A stretch of DNA of 64,000 nt from Streptomyces sp. T12 (GTDB taxonomy: Bacteria; Actinomycetota; Actinomycetes; Streptomycetales; Streptomycetaceae). Below are positions 34,602 through 43,911 of the stretch, in pieces (position 1 is the first letter of the stretch; the number at the start of each line of letters is the position of its first letter). The stretch covers positions 5,890,001 through 5,954,000 of the forward strand of contig NZ_CP117866.1 in the NCBI RefSeq assembly GCF_028736035.1. Reading direction: 5' to 3'. Below the pieces are notes generated by a model. That model did not search any database. It was not told where the DNA came from and saw only the letters and a list, made by a program, of their open reading frames with translations. The translations under genes and the position numbers were made by a program.

Positions 34602-37600
34602 CTACCTCGTGCACGGCGGCTCGTAGGACAGCCGAGGCAGATACTCATGCCACTTCTCCCGTGTCAGCACGTCCTGGGTGCTTGAGCAGACGCGGCGGAT
34701 CGCCTGGTCGACGTCCAGGTTCCACAGCCGGATGGTGTCGGTGCCGCTGGAGACGCCGAGCATGTGGCTCGTCGGGCTGAACGACAGGAAGTTGCCCGTC
34801 TTGGCGTTGGGGCTCATCGCCTGGCCGATGGCGGAGGCGTCGGCCGGGTTGGTGACGTTCCACAGCCGGACCGTGTTGTCGTTGCCGCCGCTGGCCAGGT
34901 AGTGCCCGCCCTCGCTGAACGTCAGCGAGACGACCGCTTCGGTGTGGCCGGTGAGGGGTTCGCCGTGCGACGTCGCCTCGTGCGGGTCGGTGACGTCCCA
35001 GAGCCGTACGGTGTCGTCGTCGCTGCCGCTGGCCAGCGAATGGCCGTCCGGACTGAAGGCGAGCGCGTTGACGGGCCCGGTGTGACCGGTGAGCGGGGCG
35101 CCGAGCAGGGTGGGACGGCGGGGGTCGGTCACCTTCCACAGCCGGATGGTGGCGTCCGCGCTGCCGCTGGCCAGGGTGCGGCCGTCCGGGCTGAAGGTGA
35201 GGGAGTTGATGTAGCCGGTGTGCCCGGTGATGGGCGGGCCGAGCGGCACGACATGGGCGGGGTCGCTGACGTTCCACAGCCGGATGGTGCGGTCGTCCCA
35301 GGCGGTGGCCAGCGTGCGCCCGTCCGGGCTGTACGCCAGCGCGTCGGGGCCCATGAACCGGGTGCGCAGCAGGATGGGGGAGTCGTAGGAGACCGGGTGC
35401 GCCGGGTCGCTGACGTTCCACAGGCGCACGCTCTGCTCGCCCGTCGTCACCGCGAGCGTGTGGCCGTCGGGGGAGAACACCTGGGAGCGCTGGCCGGTGT
35501 CCCCGGGCAGGAACGGCTTGCTCAGCGCCACCGGCCGGGCGGGATCCCGTACGTCCCACAGCCGGATCTGTCCGTCGCGCGCGGCCGTGGCGAGCACCTT
35601 GCCGTCCGGGCGGAACGCCCCGTTGCCGCCGATCATGTCCGACGTCGGGATCGACCACAGCCGCACCTTGCTGTCGCCGCTGCCCGTGGCGAGCGTACGG
35701 CCGTCGGGGCTGAACCCGAGCGCGTACATCTCCCCGCTGGCACCCGCGAGGGGCTCGCCGACCTGCGAGGCGTACGCCGGATCCCTGACGTTCCACAGGC
35801 TCGCCGTGCTGTCGGCGCTGGCGGCGGCGAGCATGGTGCCGGCGGGGTTGAAGGCCACCGACCAGATGGGGCCGGTGTGCCCGGTGAGCGGGGCGCCGAG
35901 CTGGGTGCCGTGGCGGGGATCGGAGACGTCCCACAGCCGGATCGTGTCGTCCGAGCTGCCGCTGGCGAGGGTGCGGCCGTCCGGGCTGAAGGCGACGGAG
36001 TGCACCAGGGCGGTGTGTCCGGTCAGCTCGGAGAGTTCCTTCGGCCGGCCCCGGTCGGCCACGTCCCACAGCCGGATGGTCTCGTCGTCACCCCCGGCCG
36101 CCAGCGTCCTGCCGTCGGGGCTGAACGCCACCGACCGCACGGCGGCTTCGGCACCCTTCAGCGTGGCCAGCGCCTTGGGCCGCTCGGGGTCGGCCACGTC
36201 CCACAACCGCACGGTGCGGTCCTCGCTGACGGAGGCCAGCGTGCGGCCGTCCGGGCTGAAGGCGACCAGGTAGATCGTGCCGTCGTGTCCGGTCAGGGGC
36301 GCGGCGAGGGGACGCGGCCGGCTCGGGTCCCGTACGTCCCACAGCCGGACCGTGCCGTCGTCCGAGGCGCTCGCGAGGGTGTGGCCGTCCGGGCTGAAGA
36401 CCGCACTGCTCACCCAGCTCTTGTGCCCGGTCAGGGGCTTGCCCAGGGGCTTGGGCCGCGCCCGGTCGGCGACGTCCCACAGCCGTACGGTCCGGTCGTA
36501 GCTGGCGGTGGCCAGGAGCCGTCCGTTCGGGCTGAAGGTGGTGAGGTAGACGGCGCCGGAGTGGCCGCGCAGAGGCGTGGCCAGCGGGGCGTTCACGATC
36601 GAGATCAGCCGGCTGTTGGTGTCCTCGTCGTCCGGGCGCAGCCGGTGTGCCACCAGGTCGAGCTGGGCGGACAGCGACGGGTCCGAGTACTGGAAGCGGT
36701 CGGCCTCCGCGAGCACCTGCGCGAACACGGCGTCGTCCCGCTGCTGCCAGGCGACCACCGCGGCACCGACGGCCAGCATCGCCAGCGCGACCAGCGCCGC
36801 GACCGCGCCGCGCATGATCCAGACCGTGCGCCTGCGCAGCCGGACCGCGGCGGCCAGGAACTCCACCGCGCTCCGGGTCAGAAAGATGTCCCCGGCCGAC
36901 CGCGCCCAGCTGTGGGCCTGCCCCAGCCGGGAGCCCCGGTAGAGCAGCGACGAGTCACGCCCCGACTCCTCCCAGGCCCGGCCGTCCTCCTCCAGCCGCT
37001 GACGCAGCAGGTTGCCCTGCCGGTCCTCGTCGATCCAGTCCCGCAGCCGCGGCCAGGCATGGAGCAGCGCCTCGTGCGTGATCTCCACGGTCTCCGCGTC
37101 CAGCGTCACCAACCGGGCCCGCACCAGCGCCTCGAGCGACTCCTCCGTCTTGCCCGGATCCGTCGACTCCGACGCCAGCTGCCGCCGCGTCCCGCGCCGC
37201 CGCGTCGCCTGTGTGTCCTCGCCCAGCCGCACCAGCCTGAGCAGCAGCAGCCGCGCGGCCGTACGCGCCGCCGGATCGAGCCCGGACCAGGCACGCTCGG
37301 CGGTAGCGGCGACGGCCCCCTGAATCCCCCCGGCCGCGCGGTACCCGGCCAGCGTCAGCCGCCCCGCCTTCCGCCGCTGCCAGGTCGCGAGCAGCGCGTG
37401 CGACAGCAACGGCAACACCCCCGCGTGATGTGTCCCACGCGGCCCGTCCGCACTCACCTCCCGCACGATCAGCTCCGCCAGCCCCGGCTCCAACTCCAGC
37501 CCCACAGCCTTGGCCGGCCCGGTCACCGCCTCCCGCAACTCCGCGGTGGTGAGCGGTCCGAGCACCATGTGCCGGTGCTGCAACGCGTCGGCCAGCTCCG

Positions 37601-38639
37601 GATGCCCCAGGCACTGCTCGTAGAAGTCGGCGCGTATACCGAGGACGACGAGCACGGGAGCCGGTCCGCCGGGTTCCACGGGCGTGCAGGCGGCGTGCAG
37701 GAGCTGGATGAAGGTACGGCGGTCCGCTTCGTCGGCGCAGAGGGTGAAGGTCTCTTCGAACTGGTCGACGATGAGGACGGGAGGGACGGGAGGGACGGGA
37801 GTGCTGGAGGCGGAGGAGGCTTCACGCCGGGCCCAGGCGAGGACGGCGTCACGTGCGGCCTGCACGAAGTCCGTGCCGAGTTCTTGCGCGCCGGATTCCT
37901 CCGCCTCCTCCGGGCGGCCCGGCCCCTCCACGTCGGAGTCGGAGGAGACGACGTCCGCGAGTTCCGGAATGCAGCGGGTCAGCTCGGCGAGCGGATCGGC
38001 GCCCGGTACGAGCTGCACCACCGCGCTCGACCGGCCACTCTCACCGCTCAGCGCACCGTTCTGCAGGGCAGGCACCAGGCCGGCGTTCAGCAGGGAGGAC
38101 TTACCGGCGCCCGAGGCACCGACGAGCATGACGAGACCGCCCGTCCGCCCTGCCGCGCGGAGCTGGGCCACCAGGGAATCCGTACTCCGCTCCCGGCCGA
38201 AGAACCACCCGGCGTCCTGCTGCCGGTACGAGGCCAGCCCCCGATACGGACACACCGCACCGGCAACCGCGGGGGCCTCGACCGGAGTCTGCTCCTCCTC
38301 TTCCCCGGCGGTCGCCCGCTCCCACAGCCGCTGCCACTGGCCCAGGTCGTACAGCCCGGCGGACACCGGCACAGGCCGGGCGCGCCGGGCCTGGGGGATC
38401 AGGACATGCAGTACGGCTTGCAGGGCGGCGAACTGGGCAGGCACGTTCTTGGCCCGGCGCCAGTCACTGATCCGCTGGGCGGACACCCGTACGGGCCGCC
38501 CGCGCTCGTCGACCCGCTGAAGCCGGACGACCGCCTCGGCCACACTCTTCAGCGGAGGATTGCCGGCCTCCTTGTAGAGCAGCGCGAGCCGTTCCGCGAA
38601 GGCTGTGCGCGCCCCCGCATGGGAACTCAAGGCCTCCAC
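34602..38639 (-). CDS. nSTAND ATPase with 14 WD40 repeats
   Basis: A protein of about 1345 residues. The first 90 residues resemble a helix-turn-helix (AFAERLALLYKEAGNPPLKSVAEAVVRLQR ... QRISDWRRAKNVP). An nSTAND1-type ATPase follows at about 130-560, with YRGLASYRQQDAGWFFGRE, P-loop GASGAGKSSLLNAGL and Walker B PVLIVDQFEETF. One TM helix lies near 615-635 (MRGAVAALVALAMLAVGAAVVAW). The C-terminal 700 residues hold 14 WD40 repeats (FSPDGRTLASGS-D-TIRLWDV), enough for two propellers. GTG 38639 is preferred because GGAGG lies seven bases upstream; the frame extends further but without a ribosome site. Likely a signalling or defence sensor. Confidence 0.88.
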   Translation of the reverse strand: MEALSSHAGARTAFAERLALLYKEAGNPPLKSVAEAVVRLQRVDERGRPVRVSAQRISDWRRAKNVPAQFAALQAVLHVLIPQARRARPVPVSAGLYDLGQWQRLWERATAGEEEEQTPVEAPAVAGAVCPYRGLASYRQQDAGWFFGRERSTDSLVAQLRAAGRTGGLVMLVGASGAGKSSLLNAGLVPALQNGALSGESGRSSAVVQLVPGADPLAELTRCIPELADVVSSDSDVEGPGRPEEAEESGAQELGTDFVQAARDAVLAWARREASSASSTPVPPVPPVLIVDQFEETFTLCADEADRRTFIQLLHAACTPVEPGGPAPVLVVLGIRADFYEQCLGHPELADALQHRHMVLGPLTTAELREAVTGPAKAVGLELEPGLAELIVREVSADGPRGTHHAGVLPLLSHALLATWQRRKAGRLTLAGYRAAGGIQGAVAATAERAWSGLDPAARTAARLLLLRLVRLGEDTQATRRRGTRRQLASESTDPGKTEESLEALVRARLVTLDAETVEITHEALLHAWPRLRDWIDEDRQGNLLRQRLEEDGRAWEESGRDSSLLYRGSRLGQAHSWARSAGDIFLTRSAVEFLAAAVRLRRRTVWIMRGAVAALVALAMLAVGAAVVAWQQRDDAVFAQVLAEADRFQYSDPSLSAQLDLVAHRLRPDDEDTNSRLISIVNAPLATPLRGHSGAVYLTTFSPNGRLLATASYDRTVRLWDVADRARPKPLGKPLTGHKSWVSSAVFSPDGHTLASASDDGTVRLWDVRDPSRPRPLAAPLTGHDGTIYLVAFSPDGRTLASVSEDRTVRLWDVADPERPKALATLKGAEAAVRSVAFSPDGRTLAAGGDDETIRLWDVADRGRPKELSELTGHTALVHSVAFSPDGRTLASGSSDDTIRLWDVSDPRHGTQLGAPLTGHTGPIWSVAFNPAGTMLAAASADSTASLWNVRDPAYASQVGEPLAGASGEMYALGFSPDGRTLATGSGDSKVRLWSIPTSDMIGGNGAFRPDGKVLATAARDGQIRLWDVRDPARPVALSKPFLPGDTGQRSQVFSPDGHTLAVTTGEQSVRLWNVSDPAHPVSYDSPILLRTRFMGPDALAYSPDGRTLATAWDDRTIRLWNVSDPAHVVPLGPPITGHTGYINSLTFSPDGRTLASGSADATIRLWKVTDPRRPTLLGAPLTGHTGPVNALAFSPDGHSLASGSDDDTVRLWDVTDPHEATSHGEPLTGHTEAVVSLTFSEGGHYLASGGNDNTVRLWNVTNPADASAIGQAMSPNAKTGNFLSFSPTSHMLGVSSGTDTIRLWNLDVDQAIRRVCSSTQDVLTREKWHEYLPRLSYEPPCTR

Positions 38640-40387
38640 TCCCTTACCTCCGCCGCACCTGGACATCCGGACCGGAAAACTCACTTTATACGGCTGACCT
38701 GCGGTAAAGGCGGGTTCCGGAGACCGGATGCTCCTCCCCGGCACCCTCGACTGGCAGGATCACGACGCAAATGCGCATCCTCGCGCGTCGCTCAGGCAGG
38801 CCACCAGCCCAGAGCTCGATCCGCACCGACCCGCCACGGCAGGCACCGGATCGACACCACCCCCGTTGTCCGGCACCGGTCCCCACGAGGGGAGGGACCG
38901 GTTCCGGACGACGCGGTATCCGTGACACCCACCAAACCCATCAGGCCCGGTCTCCGTCTCCGGAAACCGGGCCCGATGCGTTTTTGCTGTCCTGGGGCGT
39001 AGAGGGCTACGCGCGTCGAGGCGTCCCACCCGACGAGCACCGTCACAAAGGCGCAGCCTGCCGGTGTCGGCGCCGTCCGCGGAACACCCCGGGCGGAGAG
39101 GCGGGCCAGCGCCCGGGGGCCGTCGCCGTTGAGGCCCACGGCACTGTTCTACCTCGGCACTCTCCTCCTGCAACGCGGGCGGTCTCTACGCCACGTCGCG
39201 GATGCCGCGTTGGTCTGGCCCGCGGTGACTCCGACGAGTTCCACGCCCTGGTGGGCGAACAGCACGATCTGGAGCGTCATCAGGGAGTTCCACAGGCCGT
39301 GGGGCGCGGGGAAGCCGCCGGCCCGACGGATGGTTGGCAGGGCCCGCGTCAGAGATGGGGCACCGACGCCGGCCTAACAGCCCGAACGGGCCAAGCCAGT
39401 CCCACATTCAACCAATTGCCTGACGCATTCGGCAGAAACGCCGCATCCCATTTCATTCCCCCGTTTGAGCCGGCGAGTCCGTGTAGCTCTCGCTGTGCCG
39501 GGACTCCCCGCAGTGCGCTGAGCGTCCGCCCAGGATGCTGCCAATGATCATCAGCGGGCGTCAAGCGGCAAAATTTTGCCCAGGAGACTAGAAGGACTTC
39601 AGGGAAAGGTGATATGCGAACCGGGCTCGGCACGGCCAATGTCGGACCTCTGTCATTCATGGTCGACTTTCGGCCCAATTGGGGCGGATCAACACTCGGA
39701 CTCCCCTTGACATGATCGAACGTCAGTAGGCATCCTCGAATTGTTGAGAGCCGCAAGGGTGTTCATCTGGCCACGACGGCCGGACGATCACTGCTTGATA
39801 TACGGGGGGAGCTTTTTTGGACGCCTTGAGCGAATTACGGGGCGCGTGGCGCGGTTCTACCGCGGCGTCCGCTGAATGTTGAACTCTGTAGCTTCTCGCC
39901 GGGATGAACGCCGAGAGCTTCCGCCCCTCTGGGGTTGTTTTTATGTCTCGTCATGGCCGACGCAAGGCCATCTGACGCACATTTCCACCGAGGCCGACCT
40001 CGTCTGTCGGCAGCGGCGCATCGCCCTGCCAATAACCGTCTGACCAGCAGTAATGACACGTGTGACAGGAGGGGGGCGCCCCGGCATGGCCGGAAGTCCG
40101 GCCTCCGGTGCGATCGGTGACCGTGACCAGACCTCAAGGCGCCTGAGCGATTCAGGTTAACGGCGACCAAATACTTTGACAGTCCAAGCCATTAGTGCCG
40201 AAACGGACAGAAGAGTAGTTACCCATGGATCGCCGCTCTGGGTACAGCCAAGAGAGGCCAGATTGAATACCGCACGAGCCGTGAAGCGGATGGATGCCTT
40301 CCGCATCGACGATCTGAGGGCAGTTCGGAGGCGAACGAGCGCATGATGGAAATTGGCCAATTACTTGCGGGCGGGGAAAGCACTTAC
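38640..40387. other. long poorly coding stretch before the biosynthetic cluster
   Basis: About 1.7 kb without a supportable intact gene, apart from the permease remnant listed separately. The part from about 39400 to 40340 looks less GC-rich than its surroundings and frames there show poor codon bias. It probably holds the promoter of the cluster. TTGACA occurs at 39707-39712 and 40176-40181, but no well-spaced -10 box goes with either. Confidence 0.5.
39149..39330 (-). pseudogene. fragment of an APC-type amino-acid permease gene
   Basis: The minus strand reads GLWNSLMTLQIVLFAHQGVE then LVGVTAGQTN, which matches the highly conserved segment of D-serine/GABA/proline-type APC permeases (LxxLQIVxFAYQGVELVGVTAGE). 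Neither the first half nor the downstream helices are present, and the frame hits a stop at 39149-39151. It is a decayed remnant, perhaps cut when the neighbouring cluster arrived. Confidence 0.6.
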
Positions 40388-40864
40388 ATGAACCCGCTGA
40401 CGTACTCGCCGCGCCTGGTCAAGGCGCTCCCGCCGGTGGATGTGTGCGGCCGAATTCTGAAGGTGTACGGGATGTTCGCGGAGCCGGAGCGCTCCTCCAC
40501 CCTCCCGGCGCCCGAATGGCTGCGGGAGCAGGCCGCCTCGGTGCTGCGCGAGCCTCCGCAAGGGGGAGACCACCCCGTCGGCTTCCTGATCCTGCACTAC
40601 GGAGAGGAAGGCGACTACCTGCTGGTGAGCCAGTGGTACGACGCCAACATGCTCAAGCACTGGGTGCGCGGCACGACGGTCGACGCCGAGGGGAACACCA
40701 CGGTCGCCCCCCTTGCCCAGCGTGACCTGATCGCCTGTGTCTGGGAGCTCGAGGTCATCAACTTCGAACGCGACGCCTGGGTCAACACCGTGCTGGCGCA
40801 AGGCCGGCTCGACCAGGCCTCGCTCGACGCCTACCTGGCCACGACCTTCTCGGGGTGGGTATGA
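40388..40864 (+). CDS. conserved hypothetical protein, first gene of the cluster
   Basis: A 158-residue cytoplasmic protein of unknown function. It is mixed alpha/beta with a hydrophobic core strand (HPVGFLILHYGEEGDYLLVSQWYD) and an acidic helical C-terminus (DLIACVWELEVINFERDAWVN). No catalytic motif is recognised. ATG 40388 follows GGGGAAAG; an in-frame ATG at 40343 is also possible. The stop overlaps the GNAT start (ATGAG), so it is translated with the cluster. Confidence 0.7.
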   Translation: MNPLTYSPRLVKALPPVDVCGRILKVYGMFAEPERSSTLPAPEWLREQAASVLREPPQGGDHPVGFLILHYGEEGDYLLVSQWYDANMLKHWVRGTTVDAEGNTTVAPLAQRDLIACVWELEVINFERDAWVNTVLAQGRLDQASLDAYLATTFSGWV

Positions 40865-41334
40865 GCCGCGACATCAAGGTGCAGCCGATCGAGCCGGGCC
40901 ACCTGGAGGCACTGCTGGCGTTGTGCCGCGAGCACGCGGCGTACGAGAAGGCGGACTTCCGTGAGAACGGCCAGGTCGAGCGCTGGCGTTCGGCGTTGTT
41001 CTCGGAGCAGCCGGCGCTGTACGGCTGGATCGCGACGGACGACGGGGAGCCCTGCGGCTTCATGACCGTCACCATCGACTTCGCCACCTGGGGCGCCGAA
41101 CCGTTCGTCTACATGGACTGCCTCTACCTCCAGGAGCCGTATCGCGGGATGGGGCTCGGCCGCACGTTCTTCGAGCGGCTGCGGGAGTTCGCCGTCGCCC
41201 ATGGCTGCGGCTGGGCCGAGTGGCAGACCCCTCCGCACAACGAGCTCGGCATCGGCTTCTACCGGCGCATGGGCGCCGGGGCCAAGCCCAAGGTTCGCTT
41301 CCACTACGAGGTTGAAGGGAAGGGCGTCCAGTGA
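40861..41334 (+). CDS. GNAT family N-acetyltransferase
   Basis: A 157-residue acyltransferase. Motif A for acyl-CoA is YRGMGLGRTFFERLREFA (about 98-115), preceded by VYMDCLYLQEPYR and followed by NELGIGFYRRMGA. In a hydrazine pathway a GNAT could acylate a hydrazino acid, as the triacsin pathway does, but this assignment is inference. It overlaps both its upstream and downstream neighbours by four bases. Confidence 0.88.
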   Translation: MSRDIKVQPIEPGHLEALLALCREHAAYEKADFRENGQVERWRSALFSEQPALYGWIATDDGEPCGFMTVTIDFATWGAEPFVYMDCLYLQEPYRGMGLGRTFFERLREFAVAHGCGWAEWQTPPHNELGIGFYRRMGAGAKPKVRFHYEVEGKGVQ

Positions 41335-42992
41335 CGGAGACTTCGATACCGGTGGCGTCGCCGCCATCGCTGACATCGCTGCCTCCCTGGTCGCTCGACC
41401 CCGCCGACCAGGCCGTCCCACCGCCGGCGCTCGGCGACATCGTCCGAGCGGCCGCGAGCAACTGGCCGGACCGCCCGGCGCTGCACGACGGACGCATCGG
41501 CCTCACCTTCGCCGAACTGGAGCGGCAGGCCCGAGCGCTCGCGGGCTGGCTGCGCGAGCAGGGCATCGGTCGCGGGGACCGGGTCGCGATCCTGGCCGAG
41601 AAGTGCGCGATCATGCCCGTCCTGGCCATCGGGATCTGGAAGTGCGGCGCGGTCTACGTCCCGCTCGACGCCGCGCAGCCGGTTCCCCGCCTGCGCAGCC
41701 TGCTCGGCCGCCTGCGGCCGAGTGTCGTGATCGCGCTGGACGACCGGGAGCCGGCGGTCGCCGACGTCAGCTGGGTGGACCGGGCGCGGCTGGACGCGAT
41801 CCTTTCGTGGCCGGCTCCGGAACAGCCCACCGTGGCGCATCGGCCCGAGGACACGGCGTACATCATCTTCACGTCGGGGTCGACGGGAGAGCCGAAGGGC
41901 GTCGAGATCAGCGTCGCCAACCTGGTCGCGTACTTCGGGAACCACAACGAGGTGCTCCGGTTCACGCCGGAGTCACGGGTCTTCAGTCTGTCCCCGTTCC
42001 ACTTCGACGTGTCGATCGAGGACACGCTGCTGCCGCTGTCGCTGGGCGCGTTCGTCCACCAGTTCCGCGGCGTCCACGCCGGCGCGATCATGCGCGCGAT
42101 CATCAAGCGCGAGCGGATCACGCACCTGATCGCGGTGTCCACGCTCCTGACCATGATCACGGAGGACGGGCGCCACGTCACCAGGGAGAACTTCCCCGCC
42201 CTGGAGATGGTGATGACGGGCGCGGAGGTCTGCGACCCCGGTGTCATCAACGTCTGGAAGAACGGCCTGCCCGAGGTGCGCGTCATCAACGTCTACGGGC
42301 CGACCGAGGCGACGATCGTCTGCGTCGCCCATGAGATCGAACGGGCCGACCCGGAGCGGGTGAGCTCCTACCCGATCGGCCGGCCCCTGCGCGGCGTGGC
42401 GGCACGGCTCGTGGAGGACGGGGCCGAGATCCACGAGCAGGGCCGGATCGGCGAGTTGTGGATCGGCGGCGAGCAGGTGATGCTCGGCTACTTCGACCAG
42501 CCGGAGGAGACCGCCCGCCGGGTGATCGAGGTGGACGGCGTCCGCTACTACCGCACCGGCGACATGTGCAGCTACGACGAGGACGGCAACATCGTCTTCC
42601 GCGGCCGCAACGACGACGAGGTGAAACTGGCCGGCCGTCGGATCCACCTGGGCGAGATCCGACAGCTCGTGCTGGGCTCCCCGGGCGTCGAGCGGGCGGC
42701 CGTCGCGCTGGTCGCGCGAAGCGGCCACGACGTGATCGCCCTCGTGGTGATGGCGCCGGACCGGGCGGTGGTGGCGGATGTCGAGAAGCGGCTGGCGGAC
42801 CTGCTGCCCACATACATGCGCCCGACCGTCGTCGCCTGGTCACCCGAGCTCACGGTGTCCTCGACCGGCAAGACGGACGAGAAGCTGCTGATGCGACGGC
42901 TCGCCGAGGCGGCTCGGGAGTCGAGCGCGACCCACTTCGCGTTCACGCCCGCCGGGGACGTCGAGCCCGTCGACGGGGACGGCGATGTCTGA
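41331..42992 (+). CDS. stand-alone adenylation protein (AMP-binding, NRPS A-domain type)
   Basis: A 553-residue adenylate-forming enzyme expected to activate an amino or hydrazino acid for the carrier protein encoded at 45609. Core motifs are intact: A3 TSGSTGEPKG (181-190), A4 FHFDVSIEDTLLPL with the Asp that usually binds the alpha-amine, A5 NVYGPTEATI, A7 YYRTGDM, A8 FRGRNDDEVKLAGRRI, and A10 STGKTDEK with the catalytic Lys. GTG 41331 overlaps the GNAT stop. A paralogue with degraded motifs lies two genes on. Confidence 0.92.
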   Translation: MTETSIPVASPPSLTSLPPWSLDPADQAVPPPALGDIVRAAASNWPDRPALHDGRIGLTFAELERQARALAGWLREQGIGRGDRVAILAEKCAIMPVLAIGIWKCGAVYVPLDAAQPVPRLRSLLGRLRPSVVIALDDREPAVADVSWVDRARLDAILSWPAPEQPTVAHRPEDTAYIIFTSGSTGEPKGVEISVANLVAYFGNHNEVLRFTPESRVFSLSPFHFDVSIEDTLLPLSLGAFVHQFRGVHAGAIMRAIIKRERITHLIAVSTLLTMITEDGRHVTRENFPALEMVMTGAEVCDPGVINVWKNGLPEVRVINVYGPTEATIVCVAHEIERADPERVSSYPIGRPLRGVAARLVEDGAEIHEQGRIGELWIGGEQVMLGYFDQPEETARRVIEVDGVRYYRTGDMCSYDEDGNIVFRGRNDDEVKLAGRRIHLGEIRQLVLGSPGVERAAVALVARSGHDVIALVVMAPDRAVVADVEKRLADLLPTYMRPTVVAWSPELTVSSTGKTDEKLLMRRLAEAARESSATHFAFTPAGDVEPVDGDGDV

Positions 42993-43881
42993 CGTGGAAG
43001 TGCGGTCCCTGAACGTCGAGTTCGGGCGCCTGGCCGCCGCCAGGAAGATCATGGCGGTGCGGGGGTCCACCGGCTCGCTCGCGGACGACCGGGTGAACGC
43101 CGAGCGCTGGATCGCGCGCTTCGGAAGCACGGAGGAGCCTGACGACGCGTCGATCGACGCGAGCGAGGACTCGGTGATCATCCGCCCGGCGCAGGAGGAC
43201 GCGGCAGGACCGTATGTCCTGTATATCCACGGCGGCGGGATGGTCTACTACTCGACGGCCGTCTTCCGGCCCTTCCTGCGGGACTTGGCGAACACCCTGC
43301 ACGCGCCCGTGGAGGCGTTCGAGTATCCGAAGGCGCCGGAACACACCGTCGAGGAGGCGGTGGAGCGGCTGGGGAGGCACATCACCGAACGGTGCCGCAC
43401 GTTGGGCGACCGGCCGCTCGTCCTCGCCGGTGACAGCGTCGGCGGACTGCTCTCGCTCTACCTCAGCTTGCGCGTCCTGCCCGGGGTCTTCTCGCGCATC
43501 GTGCTGATCTACCCGGTCCTCGAACTCGGGACGGAGCGCGAGTCCTACCGGACGTACGGTGAGGGCTACTTCCTCGACAGCGACAGCATGCGGCTGTTCA
43601 AGTCGATACTGAAACCTTTCTTCTCGGGGCGCGACTTCGATCCGTTCGCCCTGTCGGACAGCGACCTGGCCCGGCTGCCGGCCTGCTCGATCGTGACGGC
43701 CGGCTGCGACGTACTCCGTGACGAAGGACTCGCCTGGGCGGAGCAGCTGGCCGATCGGCCGGCCGGACTGCGGCATCAGCACTTCCCGGATCTCCCGCAT
43801 GACTTCTGTCTGTATACCGGCAAGCTGAATTCAGCCAAAAATGCCGTCACTGAGATCGCCAGGACCGCTTTTAGTGGCTGA
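42985..43881 (+). CDS. alpha/beta hydrolase, HSL/acetyl-esterase type
   Basis: A 298-residue alpha/beta hydrolase. Oxyanion motif HGGG at 82-85, nucleophile S151 in GDSVGG, acid in TAGCDVLRDEG, and His in LPHDFCLY. This is the hormone-sensitive-lipase group, which hydrolyses esters or acts as a stand-alone thioesterase-like release enzyme in clusters. It overlaps the preceding adenylation gene by 8 bases. Its role in releasing a carrier-bound intermediate is a guess. Confidence 0.88.
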   Translation: MSDVEVRSLNVEFGRLAAARKIMAVRGSTGSLADDRVNAERWIARFGSTEEPDDASIDASEDSVIIRPAQEDAAGPYVLYIHGGGMVYYSTAVFRPFLRDLANTLHAPVEAFEYPKAPEHTVEEAVERLGRHITERCRTLGDRPLVLAGDSVGGLLSLYLSLRVLPGVFSRIVLIYPVLELGTERESYRTYGEGYFLDSDSMRLFKSILKPFFSGRDFDPFALSDSDLARLPACSIVTAGCDVLRDEGLAWAEQLADRPAGLRHQHFPDLPHDFCLYTGKLNSAKNAVTEIARTAFSG

Positions 43882-43911
43882 AATGGAGTCGCTGAAATGG
43901 GTTGACGGTCA

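Noticed and set aside
34764..39002. A 1412-residue open frame on the plus strand
   Set aside because: It is the antisense shadow of the nSTAND-WD40 gene. It is open only because of high GC, is dominated by Arg/Gly/Pro and has no ribosome site or recognisable domain.
38792..39139. A 115-residue minus-strand frame with the stretch VTVLVGWDASTRVALYAPGQ
   Set aside because: It reads better than most shadows but has no ribosome site, no family match that I recognise and lies in a decayed stretch.
39707..39733. A sigma-70 promoter before the cluster
   Set aside because: TTGACA is present but the best -10 candidate is only 14 bases away and weak.
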